Assembly (NCBI GenBank): GCA_029959085.1
Contig: JARWIR010000001.1
Location: forward strand, 19,769,730 to 19,833,729
Reading direction: 5' to 3'
DNA from: Nemophila menziesii
Lineage: Eukaryota; Streptophyta; Magnoliopsida; Boraginales; Hydrophyllaceae
DNA: 64,000 bases
In this document: positions 22,878-34,599 of the stretch, one piece after another
Layout: each line of letters opens with the position of its first letter
Position numbering within the stretch: position 1 is the stretch's first letter
The notes under the pieces: generated by a model
The model's database searches: none
The model's input: the letters and a program-made list of their open reading frames with translations, nothing else
Told to the model about the DNA's origin: nothing
Position numbers and translations under genes: made by a program

Positions 22878-23900
22878 ACCATGGACAGCGCCCCAGCAGC
22901 CGAAGTCGGGAACTACTTCACAGCAGCTCGGCAGGCCTTTTTTTCTGCAGCAGACTCACGTGAGTACTCCAGGTCAGCAGCTTCAAGAGAGTGCTATAGC
23001 TGCTTCATTTCGCCCCATATCAGCTGGTCTTCGAGACAGCAGATCAAGTGTTCTGCAGCAGCGGCAAGGCAATTCTCAGGTGAAATCAGATCAGGAAGGA
23101 CTGCTGGACGATGGATTTAACAGTGCTACGAATAATTGCGCTTGGTGGCTCAAAAAGTAGGCGAGTAAGGTTATGTGTGTACTTTGGAGCTCTAGTCGAT
23201 ACTATTTGGAAAGAGCGCAATAGAATCGTGTTCAATGGCGGTGATTTCATTAACTGGTATTGGCAATACTAAAGAAAGCGTGGTATCTAGCGACTAATTA
23301 TAGTCGGGCCTGGGGTAGTTTGTCTGGCAGCCTATCGCCAATAAGGGAGGTGGTGAGTCTTGTAGGTTGGAATAAACCTTCCAGGGGGTCGGAACTTAAT
23401 ACATGTGGTAGTTGAAATAAGTGGCGGAAAATAGGTGGAGGGGGAGGAATTATTAGGGATGGAAGTGGTGATTGGGTGTGTGGCTTCACTATGCTGATTA
23501 ATCACGATTTACCGGTAGTTGTGGAGCTAGTAGCGTTGTATAAGGGGCTTAAAATGGTGGAAGGTCTTGGAGTAAGGAAGGTCGAGGTCGAAGTAGATTC
23601 TTGGGAGACACTTGAGGTAATACAAAAGGTGGAGACTGGAAGAGGACCAGCAGCGTGGTGGATATATCAGGATAATTCTGGCATGGAATAGAGGCATCAC
23701 CTGAAAAGACATTTAAAGAGAGGCTAATTAGTGCGCGGATTGACTTGCACATGTGGGTCTGTCTCAAGATAGTGCATTTTCCGTTCTTTTCGATTCCCCT
23801 GGAGGGTATTTGGAGCCTATTTACACTAGACATGATGGGTTTGAAGACACCACGAGTAGTTTACAACCCGAATTTGTGATTTAATGTATTCGAAAAGATT
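22878..23900 (+). pseudogene. LINE 3'-end remnant with RNase H (RVT_3) domain
   Basis: From about 23190 the plus strand reads LVDTIWKERNRIVFNGGDF (the region after the LINE zinc-binding block), then GGGIIRDGSGDWVCGFTM, NHDLPVVVELVALYKGLKM and VEVEVDSWETLEVIQ, the plant LINE RNase H domain. The segment ends in stops and AT-rich DNA. 22878-23160 is a more GC-balanced Ala/Ser/Gln-rich open stretch that is not recognised and may be part of the same insertion. Confidence 0.68.
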
Positions 23901-24209
23901 TGTTCAGCTATTCCCACAATTCATCGGATCTCCAATGTAATAAAAATACTATATTTAGTTCAATTTTACTATAATTTAATTATAACCAAAAGAGTTAAAG
24001 GGAGATTTAATTTAAAAAATCATACAACAATTACATTTGACAACCTATCATATAATAATCTAGAAATTAATTTTATGAATCTGGTAAAACTTTCATGATC
24101 CAATAATTATATCATATTCATTGATTATAATAACATGACATATGTAATTAAATTATAAAGGCAATTATTATAATTCGTTTATTTGAGTTTAAAATATGAG
24201 CTAGATAGA

Positions 24210-24330
24210 CTAAAATCAATAATTGGTCTAGCGGTTAGACTAATCTGCAAAGACCAAGAGATTCTAGGATTGAGTCTTATAGAAATCAAATATCACAACT
24301 ATCTTCTCACAAATTTTTTCTCACATACAC
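24210..24330 (+). mobile_element. Possible tRNA-derived SINE remnant
   Basis: TTGGTCTAGCGGTTAGAC resembles a pol III box A region, and GATTCTAGGATTGAGTCTTA about 45 bp later resembles a degenerate box B (GGTTCGANTCC). No clear poly(A) or TSD. Similar architecture on the other strand at 33520-33625. Confidence 0.3.
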
Positions 24331-24639
24331 TGTCACACCAGCAATCACACACAAATGAATCTAAAACATTCAAGTTTCGATAATCAAAGAAAGAACAATC
24401 TAGTTTCAACAATTAGAACTTTTTACGTGATTTTGATTTTTTCAAATGACAAGTAAAAACCGTTAATTGTATTGTTACTTTTTGTATATTTCAAAATCAA
24501 TCGTTAATAAACTGTTGTTTATTTTTGTAACTTTCCTGATTAAGGTGTATGATTGCTCAAATTAATCTCTCAATATATGTTTGGAAGATAAGTTTTTATT
24601 GCTACTCATATACTTATTCGTGTACCCACAAAGTTACTT

Positions 24640-26740
24640 CCATCAACTCCGTACGAACTATGGACAAAAGAAACATCACCTTTCATACTTGATCTCGTGG
24701 GGGTTGGTATGTTTGTGACTTATCCAATGAGTATGGAAAGTTGGGTCACAAAAGGTCAGATTGATTTCTTTGGAAGATGTTCAAAGACTCTAAAGAATAT
24801 GTGTTCAAGGTTAAACATAATGATGGAATTTGTTAAGACTGAGTTACACGATGTTACATTTAGATAGTATTGTTTTTTCTAAACAAAGGTGTGGTTATCG
24901 AAAATATCATTTTACATGAATCAAATGAGGTTGAAAAAGATGTATGCAATTAAATGTGTTACCAGATAAGGTACCACATGCACGAGAAAGGAAAGATTGC
25001 CTCAATTTTGACTCGAAAGAAATTATTGCATCATCTAGTGAATTTGTTTCACAATAACTTCACCTAGAAATAGTCATCAAGGGATATTTTTGTTGTCGAT
25101 TTAAGATCCATGGATAAATCTATATGATATATCCATAAGAAGAACCCCAGAGAGTACATGAACTCTTCATATCCTACTAGGAAAGATGGAGCCAATGAAG
25201 AGAAATCAATTCATAAAATTGGTTGATCTTCCCCAAAGACACAATGTGATTGAAAATAAATAGATTCTTGAAATGAGAAGAAAACTAGACACTTCATTTG
25301 AGAGGTAAAAAATCTCGTCTAATAGCAAAAAGCCTATATTACAAGGAAGAAATTATTTTTCTTGGGATTAACATTTTTTCCATTGTTAAGAGATTTACCT
25401 CATTTGGTTATGTACTAGCTGTTGTGGTGCATCTTGATTATGAACTGCACTAGATTGATTTCAAAACTTTTTTTCTCAGTGGAGAATAAAAGAATAGGGT
25501 AAATTCATTGGAACAATATTTAGGATATGATGTTAAAGACCAAGAAGTGTAGATTGAATAAGACAATCTATGGTCTCAAACAAGCCCAAAGACAGTGATT
25601 TTGAAATTCATGAGTCATTTAAATACATTGGTTTTGAAATGATAATGTGAATATCACTTTGTATACATATCAAAAGTTCCACAAAGAAAGTGTATGAATT
25701 CATATCTCTATGTATTTGATATTCTACAAGGTAGGAATGACACGTGATTTGTCAAAATTAAGAAGTTGTTATCTTTCAAATCTTTGTTGATGTGAAAGGT
25801 ATGTAAAATGAGAGCTTTATTCTTTATGTTATGATTCATTGAGAATGTTCGAATTTCTATAGTCCCTGTCTAAAGAATTATACATCAAAAAGAGATGTGA
25901 ACGCTTTTACATGTCATACTTTAATGCCATTAACACTCCAAATAGATGAGAGAATAAGCTCTAATCTTCTTATGTGTCCTAGTACTCTATCGACGAAAAT
26001 AGAAAAGGTAAACAATGTCATATTAGTAATTACATATCGATGATAGTATTATGTATGTCATGATGTGTACTAGGCCATGCATTTTGTTATGCATTGGGTT
26101 TAGTTATCCATTTATCAGCGATGTTTGCTAGACCAGACATTAGTTATGTCGTGGGTTTAATTAGTCCATTTTAAATTGAATTATGGACATAAGTATTGAA
26201 AACCTGAAATATGAGCAATGATATGCCTTAAAATGATTAGGGCTCATGCTATATGTTTTCAAATATAACATTTACACCTAAAGTATATCCATATGTTAAT
26301 TGGTTAAACAAAATGGATGATTGCAAATATCTTTAGGTTGTGTATTCTTGCTGAAATATTGTGTTATATCCATGGAGTAGCAAGAAACAAACCTATATAT
26401 ATATATTTCTATGTCCATTGTGAATGTTGAGTTTGTGTCTTACTCAACTAAAATTCAAAATGTTTGTTTGGTTTAAAAAATTTGTTTGTACATTTTATGA
26501 TTCTCAAGTGATAGTGGGAGTCCAATTTTGAAATACTGTAATAACGAAATGGCAATGACTTGAGTGATTGGAACATAATATTACAGTATAACCAAACATA
26601 TTGATATAAAGTATATCGTGATAAGAGACATTATTGCACAAAAGATTATGAGAATTTTCAGTTAAAATCCACACGTAATATTCTTGTGAATATATTTTTG
26701 GAACAAATTGCAAGTTATGAATTCCAGATCATGTTGGATC
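24640..26740 (+). pseudogene. Ty1/copia relic: integrase C-terminus, RT, RNase H
   Basis: Plus strand, many frameshifts. About 24640-24830 gives PYELWTKETSPF and SMESWVTKGQIDFFGR (integrase C-terminal region). 25400-25600 gives VVVHLDYELHxID, KTIYGLKQAQRQ (RT). 26040-26120 gives SNVMYVMMCTRPCI. 26450-26640 gives SGSPILKYCNNEMAMT and ITKHIDIKYIVIRD (RNase H). Gag, protease and N-terminal integrase are absent upstream. The missing half is found downstream at 28310-29430. Confidence 0.8.
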
Positions 26741-27828
26741 TATATTGTTGTGTATACTGCAAAATAATGTGCAATTATATATTTCCATTATTGAGTGGTA
26801 ATATATACGTGTGGGTAAGTATGTCAGATAGACTATGATTGGTCTTCTCACACGGGCAATCGCCTTTGGCATTAGAGGATGCGCAAGGATGAGACTAACT
26901 CATGTAAAAGAGTAACCCTTCATGTAAATAACGTGAGTTACGAAAGTCGCCTTAACACATGTTAAGATGAGATCACAAACATGTAGCACAACATGTTAAT
27001 TTTAATTTGTGATCGAAGTAGATCCCCACTATCTACTTAGTCTATAAAAGCCAGATATGCAATTCTTAATTGATTTCAGAGAGGGTTGATCAATTGAAAG
27101 ATTCATTTTAGACAACGAGGAATGTCTAATTATATATCTGTACGATATTAATGGATACATGAAATATGACATAAAAAAATGAATAATATCGTAGCACGCG
27201 AGTCATACCGTGTGTGCTTGCGACCAAAAGGAAGTGACGAATTGATCCCTATTTCTTCATTGTGTGAGATCTTTGAGTAGCACCCTTATTACTTTTGACT
27301 GAATTTGATGTTTTGATCTAGTGTTTGCTACTTTAGCATATTATCGATGGTCATGAATGATTCGACCTAACGGGGTATGTCTAGGAAAGCAACCAGGTCA
27401 TTATAGAAAATGTCAAGTGCAAAAGGAAGACTAAAATGGATATCAAAGTGTGTGCTTGCAGGTCGACCAATCATGTAAGTCATCAAGGACTATGACATGA
27501 TGGTGAGACACACGATGTTATGCTAGTGAACTCTTCCAATCACAAAGACGATGTGATATGGGATCTGAGGGGTCAGAGTTACTATGATATTGATATTATA
27601 ATTTTCAGTCTAGGGAACTGCAAGATACGAAAGGATTTATGAATCGTTTGAGCAGCTATCGACTCTAACAGGTTTATAGCAAAAAGGAATGCTCGTATGC
27701 TTGCCGGTCGCACGACCTATTTTCCAAGTATGATGGATTTTGTGGATATGTTTTGAGAAGAGAGAAAGAGTACCTTGATGCATATAACATGGGTATGGGA
27801 GTAAACCCATCACGTGCAAGTAGGAGAA
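26741..27828 (+). mobile_element. Probable copia LTR and leader following the RNase H
   Basis: After the RNase H end comes non-coding DNA with a promoter-like TCTATAAAAG at 27040-27049 and then leader-like sequence. Position and content fit an LTR followed by the untranslated leader of a second element of the same family. Exact LTR ends could not be read. Confidence 0.4.
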
Positions 27829-28203
27829 TGAAAGAAATTGGTTTGGGCCTGGCCCATATTGTGGGTGCCCATGATGGGTTAGCCAGGCCCATATTGTGGT
27901 AGTTATTATTTGAATAAAATAATATATAAATAACTTTAGGAAGTTATTTCACAATAAGATGATTAATAATCAGTTTTTCAGACATACGCTTTTTTCTTTC
28001 TTTCTGTTCTATGCCTTAGACTTGAGAGAAACAAAATAAATAAAATTATCTCAAGATCTCTTTAACATATAATAGAAGATCCAAAGGCATTTAGGTTGTG
28101 GAATAGCAATCTTCTTCGATATGTAAGTGGATTCAATACCGGAGCATTTCGATTCTTAATTCCGCCTTAAAAGGTTTGTCTAGAAACTTTTAAATTTCTT
28201 ACA
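27829..28203 (+). mobile_element. copia LTR (375 bp), plus orientation
   Basis: Begins TGAAAGAAATTGGTTTGG and ends AAATTTCTTACA. It is the near-perfect inverted copy of 30355-30728. The expected primer binding site after the LTR is cut to ATTG. No TSD is visible. Confidence 0.75.
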
Positions 28204-28310
28204 ATTGTTAAAGAGATCTTGAGAGATAATTTTGTTTCTCTCAAGTATATGGCAGAGAAGAAAAGCGTGTCTGAGAAAATGATTTATGATGTTCTTAGAA
28301 AATAAAGATC
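28204..28310 (-). mobile_element. Fragment of the same LTR, inverted
   Basis: GTTAAAGAGATCTTGAGAGA through GTGTCTGAGAAAATGAT matches the inner part of the 375-bp LTR in minus orientation, forming an imperfect hairpin with 27990-28065. Confidence 0.6.
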
Positions 28311-29430
28311 AATAGTCACAAGAAAATAAAGTATAATCATAAGAAATAAAAGAATGAGTTGAGATGCTACATCTATGACAAGTTCTGTCACTTATCTTGT
28401 GTAACTAATATAGTAGCACTATCCTCTTCTTATGATTTTTGCATCTATTGCTAGCACCATGTTGCTAACTGGTCTTATCCTTTGTGGATTATGAACTTAG
28501 GAGCAATAGATCTTGTGACAAGAGATTGAGAGACCTATATAGTATACCATGAATGAAAAATTTGATTTGGTATAAGATGGATATATGTAGATGACAACAA
28601 TAATGTTGAAGTTAATGTTTTAGCACGAGTAGTTGTGCTTGCGAAGTGGTCAAACCTTGTACCTACATGATATCTTAGGTGTACAAATTTTACACAATTT
28701 GGTCTCAATCACCGTTGATCTTTGATTAAATCTAGTACCCATTTTCATGACAAACAATAAGTGTTCTACATAATATGATACTATCTTAGAAAAATGATTA
28801 TTTGGTATTTGGCAAAGTTTGACTACACGAACTTTTTTTTGATAGTAGTTGATTTTCTATGAATGTCTTTTATAGTACTAAAGATATTGGAAAATTTTAT
28901 AAAATATTAGGCTATGTCATAATAGTTATGACCTGAACCACATTGTTGGTGAAGGATATTCATTTTATTCACTTGATGAAATCCTTTGGCCAAACTGTGG
29001 ATACTGCCCAGTAATAAAAGTAATGTGATTTTTTTTGGGAAAGCTTAATTTCAATATCTGTTGGAATTGATTCATTCTAACATTTGTAGACTCATTGAGA
29101 TAACAAGATGTGGGGTATACTATTTCATCACCTTATAGATGATTTCACACGGTTTAGTGATATCTATCAGATTTCTTGCAAATTAGAAGCACTGAGATGT
29201 TTCACAAATTTGTTAAATTATAAATTCTAATTTGAGAAACAGATAGAGAGGAAGGTTAAAACCTTGAGAAAAAACCGTGATCACGAATATCTATTTGAGG
29301 GATTTTAAAGAAGGGTGTGACGAGAATGGGATCATAAATAAGGTTATCATTTTTCACATGCCACAATATGGAATAGTAGGTAAAAGGAGGAAGCTCTATC
29401 TGATTCTCGATTTTCTATATTTAAATGGTA
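28310..29430 (+). pseudogene. Ty1/copia relic: protease to integrase N-terminal half
   Basis: Plus strand with frameshifts: LWIMNLGAIDLVTRDRETY (protease; DSGA motif degraded to NLGA), IWYKMDICR region, then about 29070-29330 SNICRLIEITRCGVYYFIT and the KTLRKNRDHEYLF-like segment of the integrase core, ending near the PQYGIVGKRRK segment. It stops where the relic at 24640-26740 starts. Confidence 0.75.
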
Positions 29431-30340
29431 CTCAGTTTCGTTTTTTTTCTTTAAAAAAAAAATTGAAAATGTTTGCGTGTTTTTATATGGAAATCTCCTT
29501 AACTCCAAAATCATATATCTCGTTCATGTTCACCATTGGTTCTATTATTTTTATATTTAGCTTTTTGACTATATGAAGTGAATACATTTTTTTTACCACT
29601 TATATATGAGAGTGATGTAATTTGATCAATAGGTTATTTTATCATGTTTGAAGTATATACCTATATGTTTAACTTATAAGCATGTGTACTTATGATCTTA
29701 TTATGCTATACATGACTTGCTAGTTAATATATATTGTGTTTTGTCAAATGCATATGTATATATATTAGAACTTGGGTTATTTTATGGATAAGTTTGATTC
29801 CATAACCACTAAATCATACGGGTCTAGTGTATTCCATCTTAATTGATTGTATTGGAATAGTGGGAGTTCTGTAGAGAACTTAGCATTTTGTCTTGATGAA
29901 ATTGAATTATAATTAGATAAACAAAAGTATGGTGATTCATGATTGGGAACATAGTGAACTTTCTGTTTCGTTTTTTGGGGTTGCAAGTACATGTTGTGGC
30001 CTCAACGAAAGGCACGTGGTTGGCAGTTCGAACCACCAAAACTGTTGTTTTTTTTTCTTTTTCAAAAATCCGAAAATGCCTAAAACGACGACGTTTTGAG
30101 TCGTCTTCCACACCAGTCAAAACCGAGAAACTCCATTGAAAAACTTTAAAAAATCATATCTTTTCCATTTCATGTCCAAATTTGACGAAATTTTTACCAT
30201 CAGATTCCTTATTTCAAATAAAATATAGATCTACACATTTTATTCTATTTAAATAACTTTTATAAAATTAAACACATATTCAACTCCATGTAAATTAACA
30301 TATATACATCATGAATAGCATTTTAAACACGAACACCATG
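29431..30340 (-). other. Leader region of a minus-strand copia element
   Basis: Sequence inside the LTR/primer-binding-site pair at 30341-30728, expected to be the 5' leader of a minus-strand copia. No supported ORF. The join to plus-strand integrase debris lies near 29430. Confidence 0.4.
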
Positions 30341-30352
30341 GCTCTGATACCA
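30341..30352 (-). promoter_or_regulatory. Primer binding site (initiator tRNA-Met type)
   Basis: On the minus strand TGGTATCAGAGC, complementary to the 3' end of plant initiator tRNA-Met, lies 2 nt after the LTR end at 30355, as in copia elements. Confidence 0.85.
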
Positions 30353-30354
30353 AT

Positions 30355-30728
30355 TGTAAGAAATTTAAAAGTTTCTAGACAAACCTTTTAGGCGGAATTA
30401 AGAATCGAAATGCTCCGGTATTGAATCCACTTACATATCGAAGAAGATTGCTATTCCACAACCTAAATGCCTTTGGATCTTCTATTATATGTTAAAGAGA
30501 TCTTGAGATAATTTTATTGATTTTGTTTCTCTCAAGTCTAAGGCATAGAACAGAAAGAAAGAAAAAAGCGTATGTCTGAAAAACTGATTTTTAATCATCT
30601 TATTGTGAAATAACTTCCTAAAGTTATTTATATATTATTTTATTCAAATAATAACTACCACAATATGGGTCTGGCTAACCCATCATGGGCAACCACAATA
30701 TGGGCCAGGCCAAAACCAATTTCTTTCA
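30355..30728 (-). mobile_element. copia 5' LTR (374 bp), minus orientation
   Basis: Minus strand TGAAAGAAATTGGTTTTGG to AAATTTCTTACA, followed by a primer binding site. Inverted partner of 27829-28203, with few differences by eye. Confidence 0.82.
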
Positions 30729-30935
30729 ATTTTGTTAAATTTGTAGTTATAATTTATGATTTTAGGTTGTTAGTTTACGTTCATCATTTTAGTTTTTTTT
30801 TGTATTTATACGATTATTCAATATTGTTATCATGTAATTCATATTTAAAACATGTAATGTATTTTCTATTTTGTTTTAAAACCAGAGTTTGTTGCGCTTA
30901 AGGGTTTGTTTGTATTTAGGAGGAAAAATTTTAAT

Positions 30936-33431
30936 TTTTTTTTGACAAGTAAAGAAAAGTTACAAATTACAATATTTCAAAAGGAAATGGTAAGAACTAA
31001 TAACAGAAAAATCCTTCCAATTCGATAAGCTTACGTTCCTTCTTGTGCATTTTGCTATTGCATCAGCAATTGTGTTGTGCTCCCTGCTAATATATGTGAT
31101 CTTCCATGGCGGAAACAAGTTGAACCATCCTTTAATTTCTTCCATGATCGGATTAAGACTCCAATGCAATTTTCTTTGGTTTTTGATACCTTGAATAAGC
31201 TCAGGCTGGGCACTTTACTTTCGTTCCAAATATTCCAAGTTGTGGTCATAATTGTTGCGGTGACCTTCCTTTTGTCTCCTCCATTTTCTGTATAGTTTGT
31301 GATTATTTTAAGAAACCATTCTGAAAAAGACTCTTTCATTTGTTCATCAATTTTAATTTGTAGTGAAGATTCCGCCCATGCCTGTAGATTGAAGGGGCAT
31401 TTGAGTATGATATGGTCGGTACTTTCGATTTGCATTTCGCACCATTCACATGTATTTTCCTCTTTACACTTCCTTTTCTTTAGGTTCCGCTTCGACGGCA
31501 AAATGTCTTTACATATTCTCCAACAAAAGTTCCGTACCTTTGATGGGACATTCGCATTCCATATAGTGTTCCATAACTTCGTGTTATTGTCCATTTCTCC
31601 ATTGATTGAATTTTGCGGTGTCTTTTCCACTTCTTCGTTAACTAGAGTATGATATCCTGATTTCGTCGAGTATATTCCGTCTTTCGTAAAAGGCCATATC
31701 AATCTATCTTTGTTATTGGCCCTGGTTAGTGGGATTTTCATGATTTCATTTGCAATCACCGGATCAAAGACAGATTTAATTAGATCCACATTCCATCCCG
31801 TTGATCTAATATCCATCAGCTCATTTACTTTATGAATCTTAATACCCTTTTCCTTCTCTAATTTATATCCATTACCTAGCCACTTATGTTCCCAAATATC
31901 AACGCTTTCCCCATCACCAATTTGCCATATAGAATATTTCTTGAGCATTTGGATACCCTTATATATGCTACCCCAGCTCCATGACCTTTTGTTTTTTAGT
32001 TTAACATCCCAAAGTCTTTCCTTTGGAGAATATATGCCTTTGAGGACCCTATGCACCAATGAATCTTTGTTATTGATAATTCTCCATGCTTGTGCGGCCA
32101 ACATCGCTAAGTTCATTTTTTGAAAATCCCTAAAGCCAACTCCCCCAATTTTCTTAGACTTTGTCATCTTACTCCACTTGAGCCAGTGTATTCTCTTTTT
32201 CTCTTTTGTATCCCACCAGAAATTAGCGACAAGTGACGTGAGTTTTTTGCATAATGTTTTAGGGAACTCAAATATGGACATAGCATAATTTGGAATTGCT
32301 TGCATAACAGCCTTGATGAGTGTTTCCTTTCCGCCTTCAGATAATAGAGATGCCATCCAGCCTGACGATTTTGATAATAATCTATCCTTAATAAAATTCA
32401 AATTCTCCGTCTTAGACCTCTTCAATGTAAGAGGTAGGCCGAGGTACTTCCCTAATGAATCTGTACTTCTAACATTAAGGGATTCGGAAACTCTTGTTTT
32501 GATATACTCCGGAGTATCTCTACTAAACATTATCATAGACTTCGCAAGATTAATCCTTTGGCCAGAAGCTTGACAATAGATACGCAAGGTTTCTCTAAAC
32601 GCATCTATCTCTTCATCAGATATCTTTATGAAAAACAATGCATCATCCGCGAAAAAAAGATGGGTAAGTTTGGGGCATTGTCTTGTAATCAAAATGCCAT
32701 GGATGTTACCTTCTCTGCATTGATTATTTATAAGGCTAACAAGACTCTCCGTAAGGATCGAAAAGAGGAGCGGTGATAACGGATCTCCTTGTCTAAGGCC
32801 TTGTTTTGGATAGAATTTCTTAAGGCGTTGACCGTTAATTTTAATTTGCATTGATACTGAGGTAACGCAATTCCTTATCCAATTGATCCATTTTTCCTCA
32901 AAACCCAAGGCGTACATTGTCTTAAAGAGAAATTCCCAGTTAACTTGATTGTATGCCTTTTCCATGTCAATTTTGACCGCTGCATAGTTTGTTTTAGACT
33001 TTCTCTTTGTATTCAGAAAATAAGAAACTTCTTGGGCAATGAGAACATTATCTTGTATACTTCTTCCCTTAATGAAAGCTGATTGGGTTTGAGATATTAT
33101 ATCGTCCATCATTGGTTGAAGTCTAAGAGCGAGAATCTTTGCAATAATCTTGTAACAGAAATTTACACATGAAATCGGTCTGAAATCCCTAATCGTCTCT
33201 TGTTTATCACCTTTCGGAACAAGTGAGATGATTGTATCATTAATAAGTTCCAGAGATGTATTGTATTTGAAAAAGTTCGTCACCATTTTAACAATATCAT
33301 TTTTAAGAATGTCCCAGAATTCGTGATAAAATTTTCCGGGAAGGCCATCCGGTCCTGGTGCTTTTGATCCATCCATCATGAAAACCGCGTCCTCAATTTC
33401 CTTGTAATCCGGGATTTTCGTTAATTCTTCA
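30936..33431 (-). mobile_element. 5'-truncated L1-type LINE with 20-bp TSD
   Basis: Flanked by direct repeats TTAGGAGGAAAAATTTTAAT at 30916-30935 and 33432-33451. A short T run on the plus strand (minus-strand poly(A)) follows the left copy, and coding sequence begins abruptly at the right copy. These are the marks of target-primed reverse transcription with 5' truncation. ORF1 and the endonuclease are missing. Confidence 0.9.
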
Positions 33432-33607
33432 TTAGGAGGAAAAATTTTAATAAAGGAAAGGAAAAGAAAAAATTTAAAGGAAAAGAGAAATTTTTTGTTT
33501 GGATTAGATTTTTTTCGAATACATATGAGAGCCACTTTGGACTGGGAATCATTTTGACTCCAGTAAGATTTGATCCCAAGATAAGAGGTCTTGGCGGAGT
33601 AGTCCAA
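31055..33607 (-). pseudogene. LINE reverse transcriptase ORF, fused to flanking sequence
   Basis: An 850-codon open frame. Codons 1-59 or so come from non-LINE flank and the target-site copy (ending FIKIFPPN). LINE protein begins at EELTKIPDYKEIEDAVFMMD. RT motifs follow in order: SKAPGPDGLPGKFYHEFWD, FRPISCVNFCYKIIAKILA, QSAFIKGRSIQDNVLIAQE, GLRQGDPLSPLLFSILTE, HLFFADDALFF (catalytic ADD), then the zf-RVT region with CEWCEMQIESTDHIILKCPF. The frame shifts after WNIWNESK near 31240. The RNase H tail (ITYISREHNTIADAIAKCTR) continues in another frame at 30960-31169 and lacks its N-terminal half. The long open RT suggests a fairly recent insertion. It cannot retrotranspose on its own. Confidence 0.9.
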
Positions 33608-33625
33608 CCACTAGAACAACTATAG
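33520..33625 (-). mobile_element. Possible tRNA-related SINE remnant
   Basis: Minus strand GTTCTAGTGGTTGGACTA (box A-like) and, about 40 nt on, TCTTGGGATCAAATCTT (box B-like). Typical SINE-head spacing, but degraded and without a visible tail. Confidence 0.35.
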
Positions 33626-33662
33626 ATCTAATCATTTTTTATAAAAGAAAGTTTCATAAACA

Positions 33663-34436
33663 ACATTCGTCTTCACTCTCAACCCAATCTTCCACTATTA
33701 CCTCATAATATTCTTTATTGGGATTTTCTATAACCTCGATCACCACCTCTTCTTGTTTGCGCTCTATATCTTGATCATGTGTATACACCTTAGGAATAGC
33801 AATCTCTGTGTTCATTTCTAGGGTTTGCGTTGCTACTCCTTCTTCCACTATGCTAACAAGATTCTCACCTTCTTTCAACACCTCCTCCTCAACAACTTCT
33901 TCCAATTGATCTGTTCCATCCCTCGAGGGAGTGGGACCTTCATAAGACTTACTACCACTTTCAGCTAAGTTAAGAGAGTTGTTTCGGGCATCCCTTTCAT
34001 CTAGGCTCTGTTGTATGAGTGCATGGGTGGCTTTGAATTCCTTGTCTCTTGCCTTACGCTCTGGTTCTCTTGCCTGAAATTCCTCGAGTAGGCGATTGGC
34101 TTTCTCTAGTAGTGTATCTTGTTGATTTTGATGAGGTGGATACTGTTGAATGTTTTCAACCCACTGGTTGTTCCATTCATGCTCGTGTTGTTCTTGTTGA
34201 TAGTTATGAGATGGATAATGTTGATTATTCTCAACCCAATGGTGGTTCCATACTTGTTCTTGTTGATAGTGATATGGTGTTTGTTGTTGAGTATTCCCGA
34301 TCCATTGATTGTTCCATCCTTGCTCTTGCGGGTATTGATAAGGTTGTTGGTAGAAGTTACTACCCCATTGTTGTTGTCCCGAAGAGTCTTCCCAATAGTC
34401 ATATGGATCGGGATCTGGGTAATGTCCTCTATACAT
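33663..34436 (-). pseudogene. Truncated copy of the family A gag-like ORF
   Basis: Same start (MYRGHYPDPDPYDYWEDS) and the same first 258 residues as the full copies. The array breaks off at 33663 after ...WVESEDEC and the frame closes two codons later in unrelated flank. About 160 C-terminal residues are lost. Confidence 0.9.
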
Positions 34437-34574
34437 CTTTAATTAAATTTCTTGATCATTACCTGAATAAAGAACCTGTAAAAACAAAACAAAACAAACA
34501 CAAGCGTAAAACTGAAAAATAAAAAAATAAATGCAACTATCACTAAAGGATAAACACCGTGGTCACACGCTACC

Positions 34575-34593
34575 GTCCCCGGCAGCGGCGCCA
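34575..34593 (-). promoter_or_regulatory. Primer binding site, tRNA-Asp type (copy 1)
   Basis: Minus strand TGGCGCCGCTGCCGGGGAC, nearly complementary to the 3' end of plant tRNA-Asp (one difference), 6 nt after the LTR end. Repeated at 40215-40233 and 45855-45873. Confidence 0.85.
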
Positions 34594-34599
34594 AAAACT

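Noticed and set aside
30000..30045. Possible tRNA gene (GGCAGTTCGAACC segment)
   Set aside because: Only a T-arm-like string; no acceptor stem or A box at tRNA spacing. It lies in a copia leader.
31077..32776. Plus-strand ORFs of 60-117 codons across the LINE
   Set aside because: Antisense to the LINE reverse transcriptase; Phe/Ser/Ile-rich translations typical of shadows.
34049..34522. 157- and 107-codon plus-strand ORFs repeated at 39689 and 45329
   Set aside because: Antisense shadows of the Gln-rich gag-like ORF, repeated because the array repeats.
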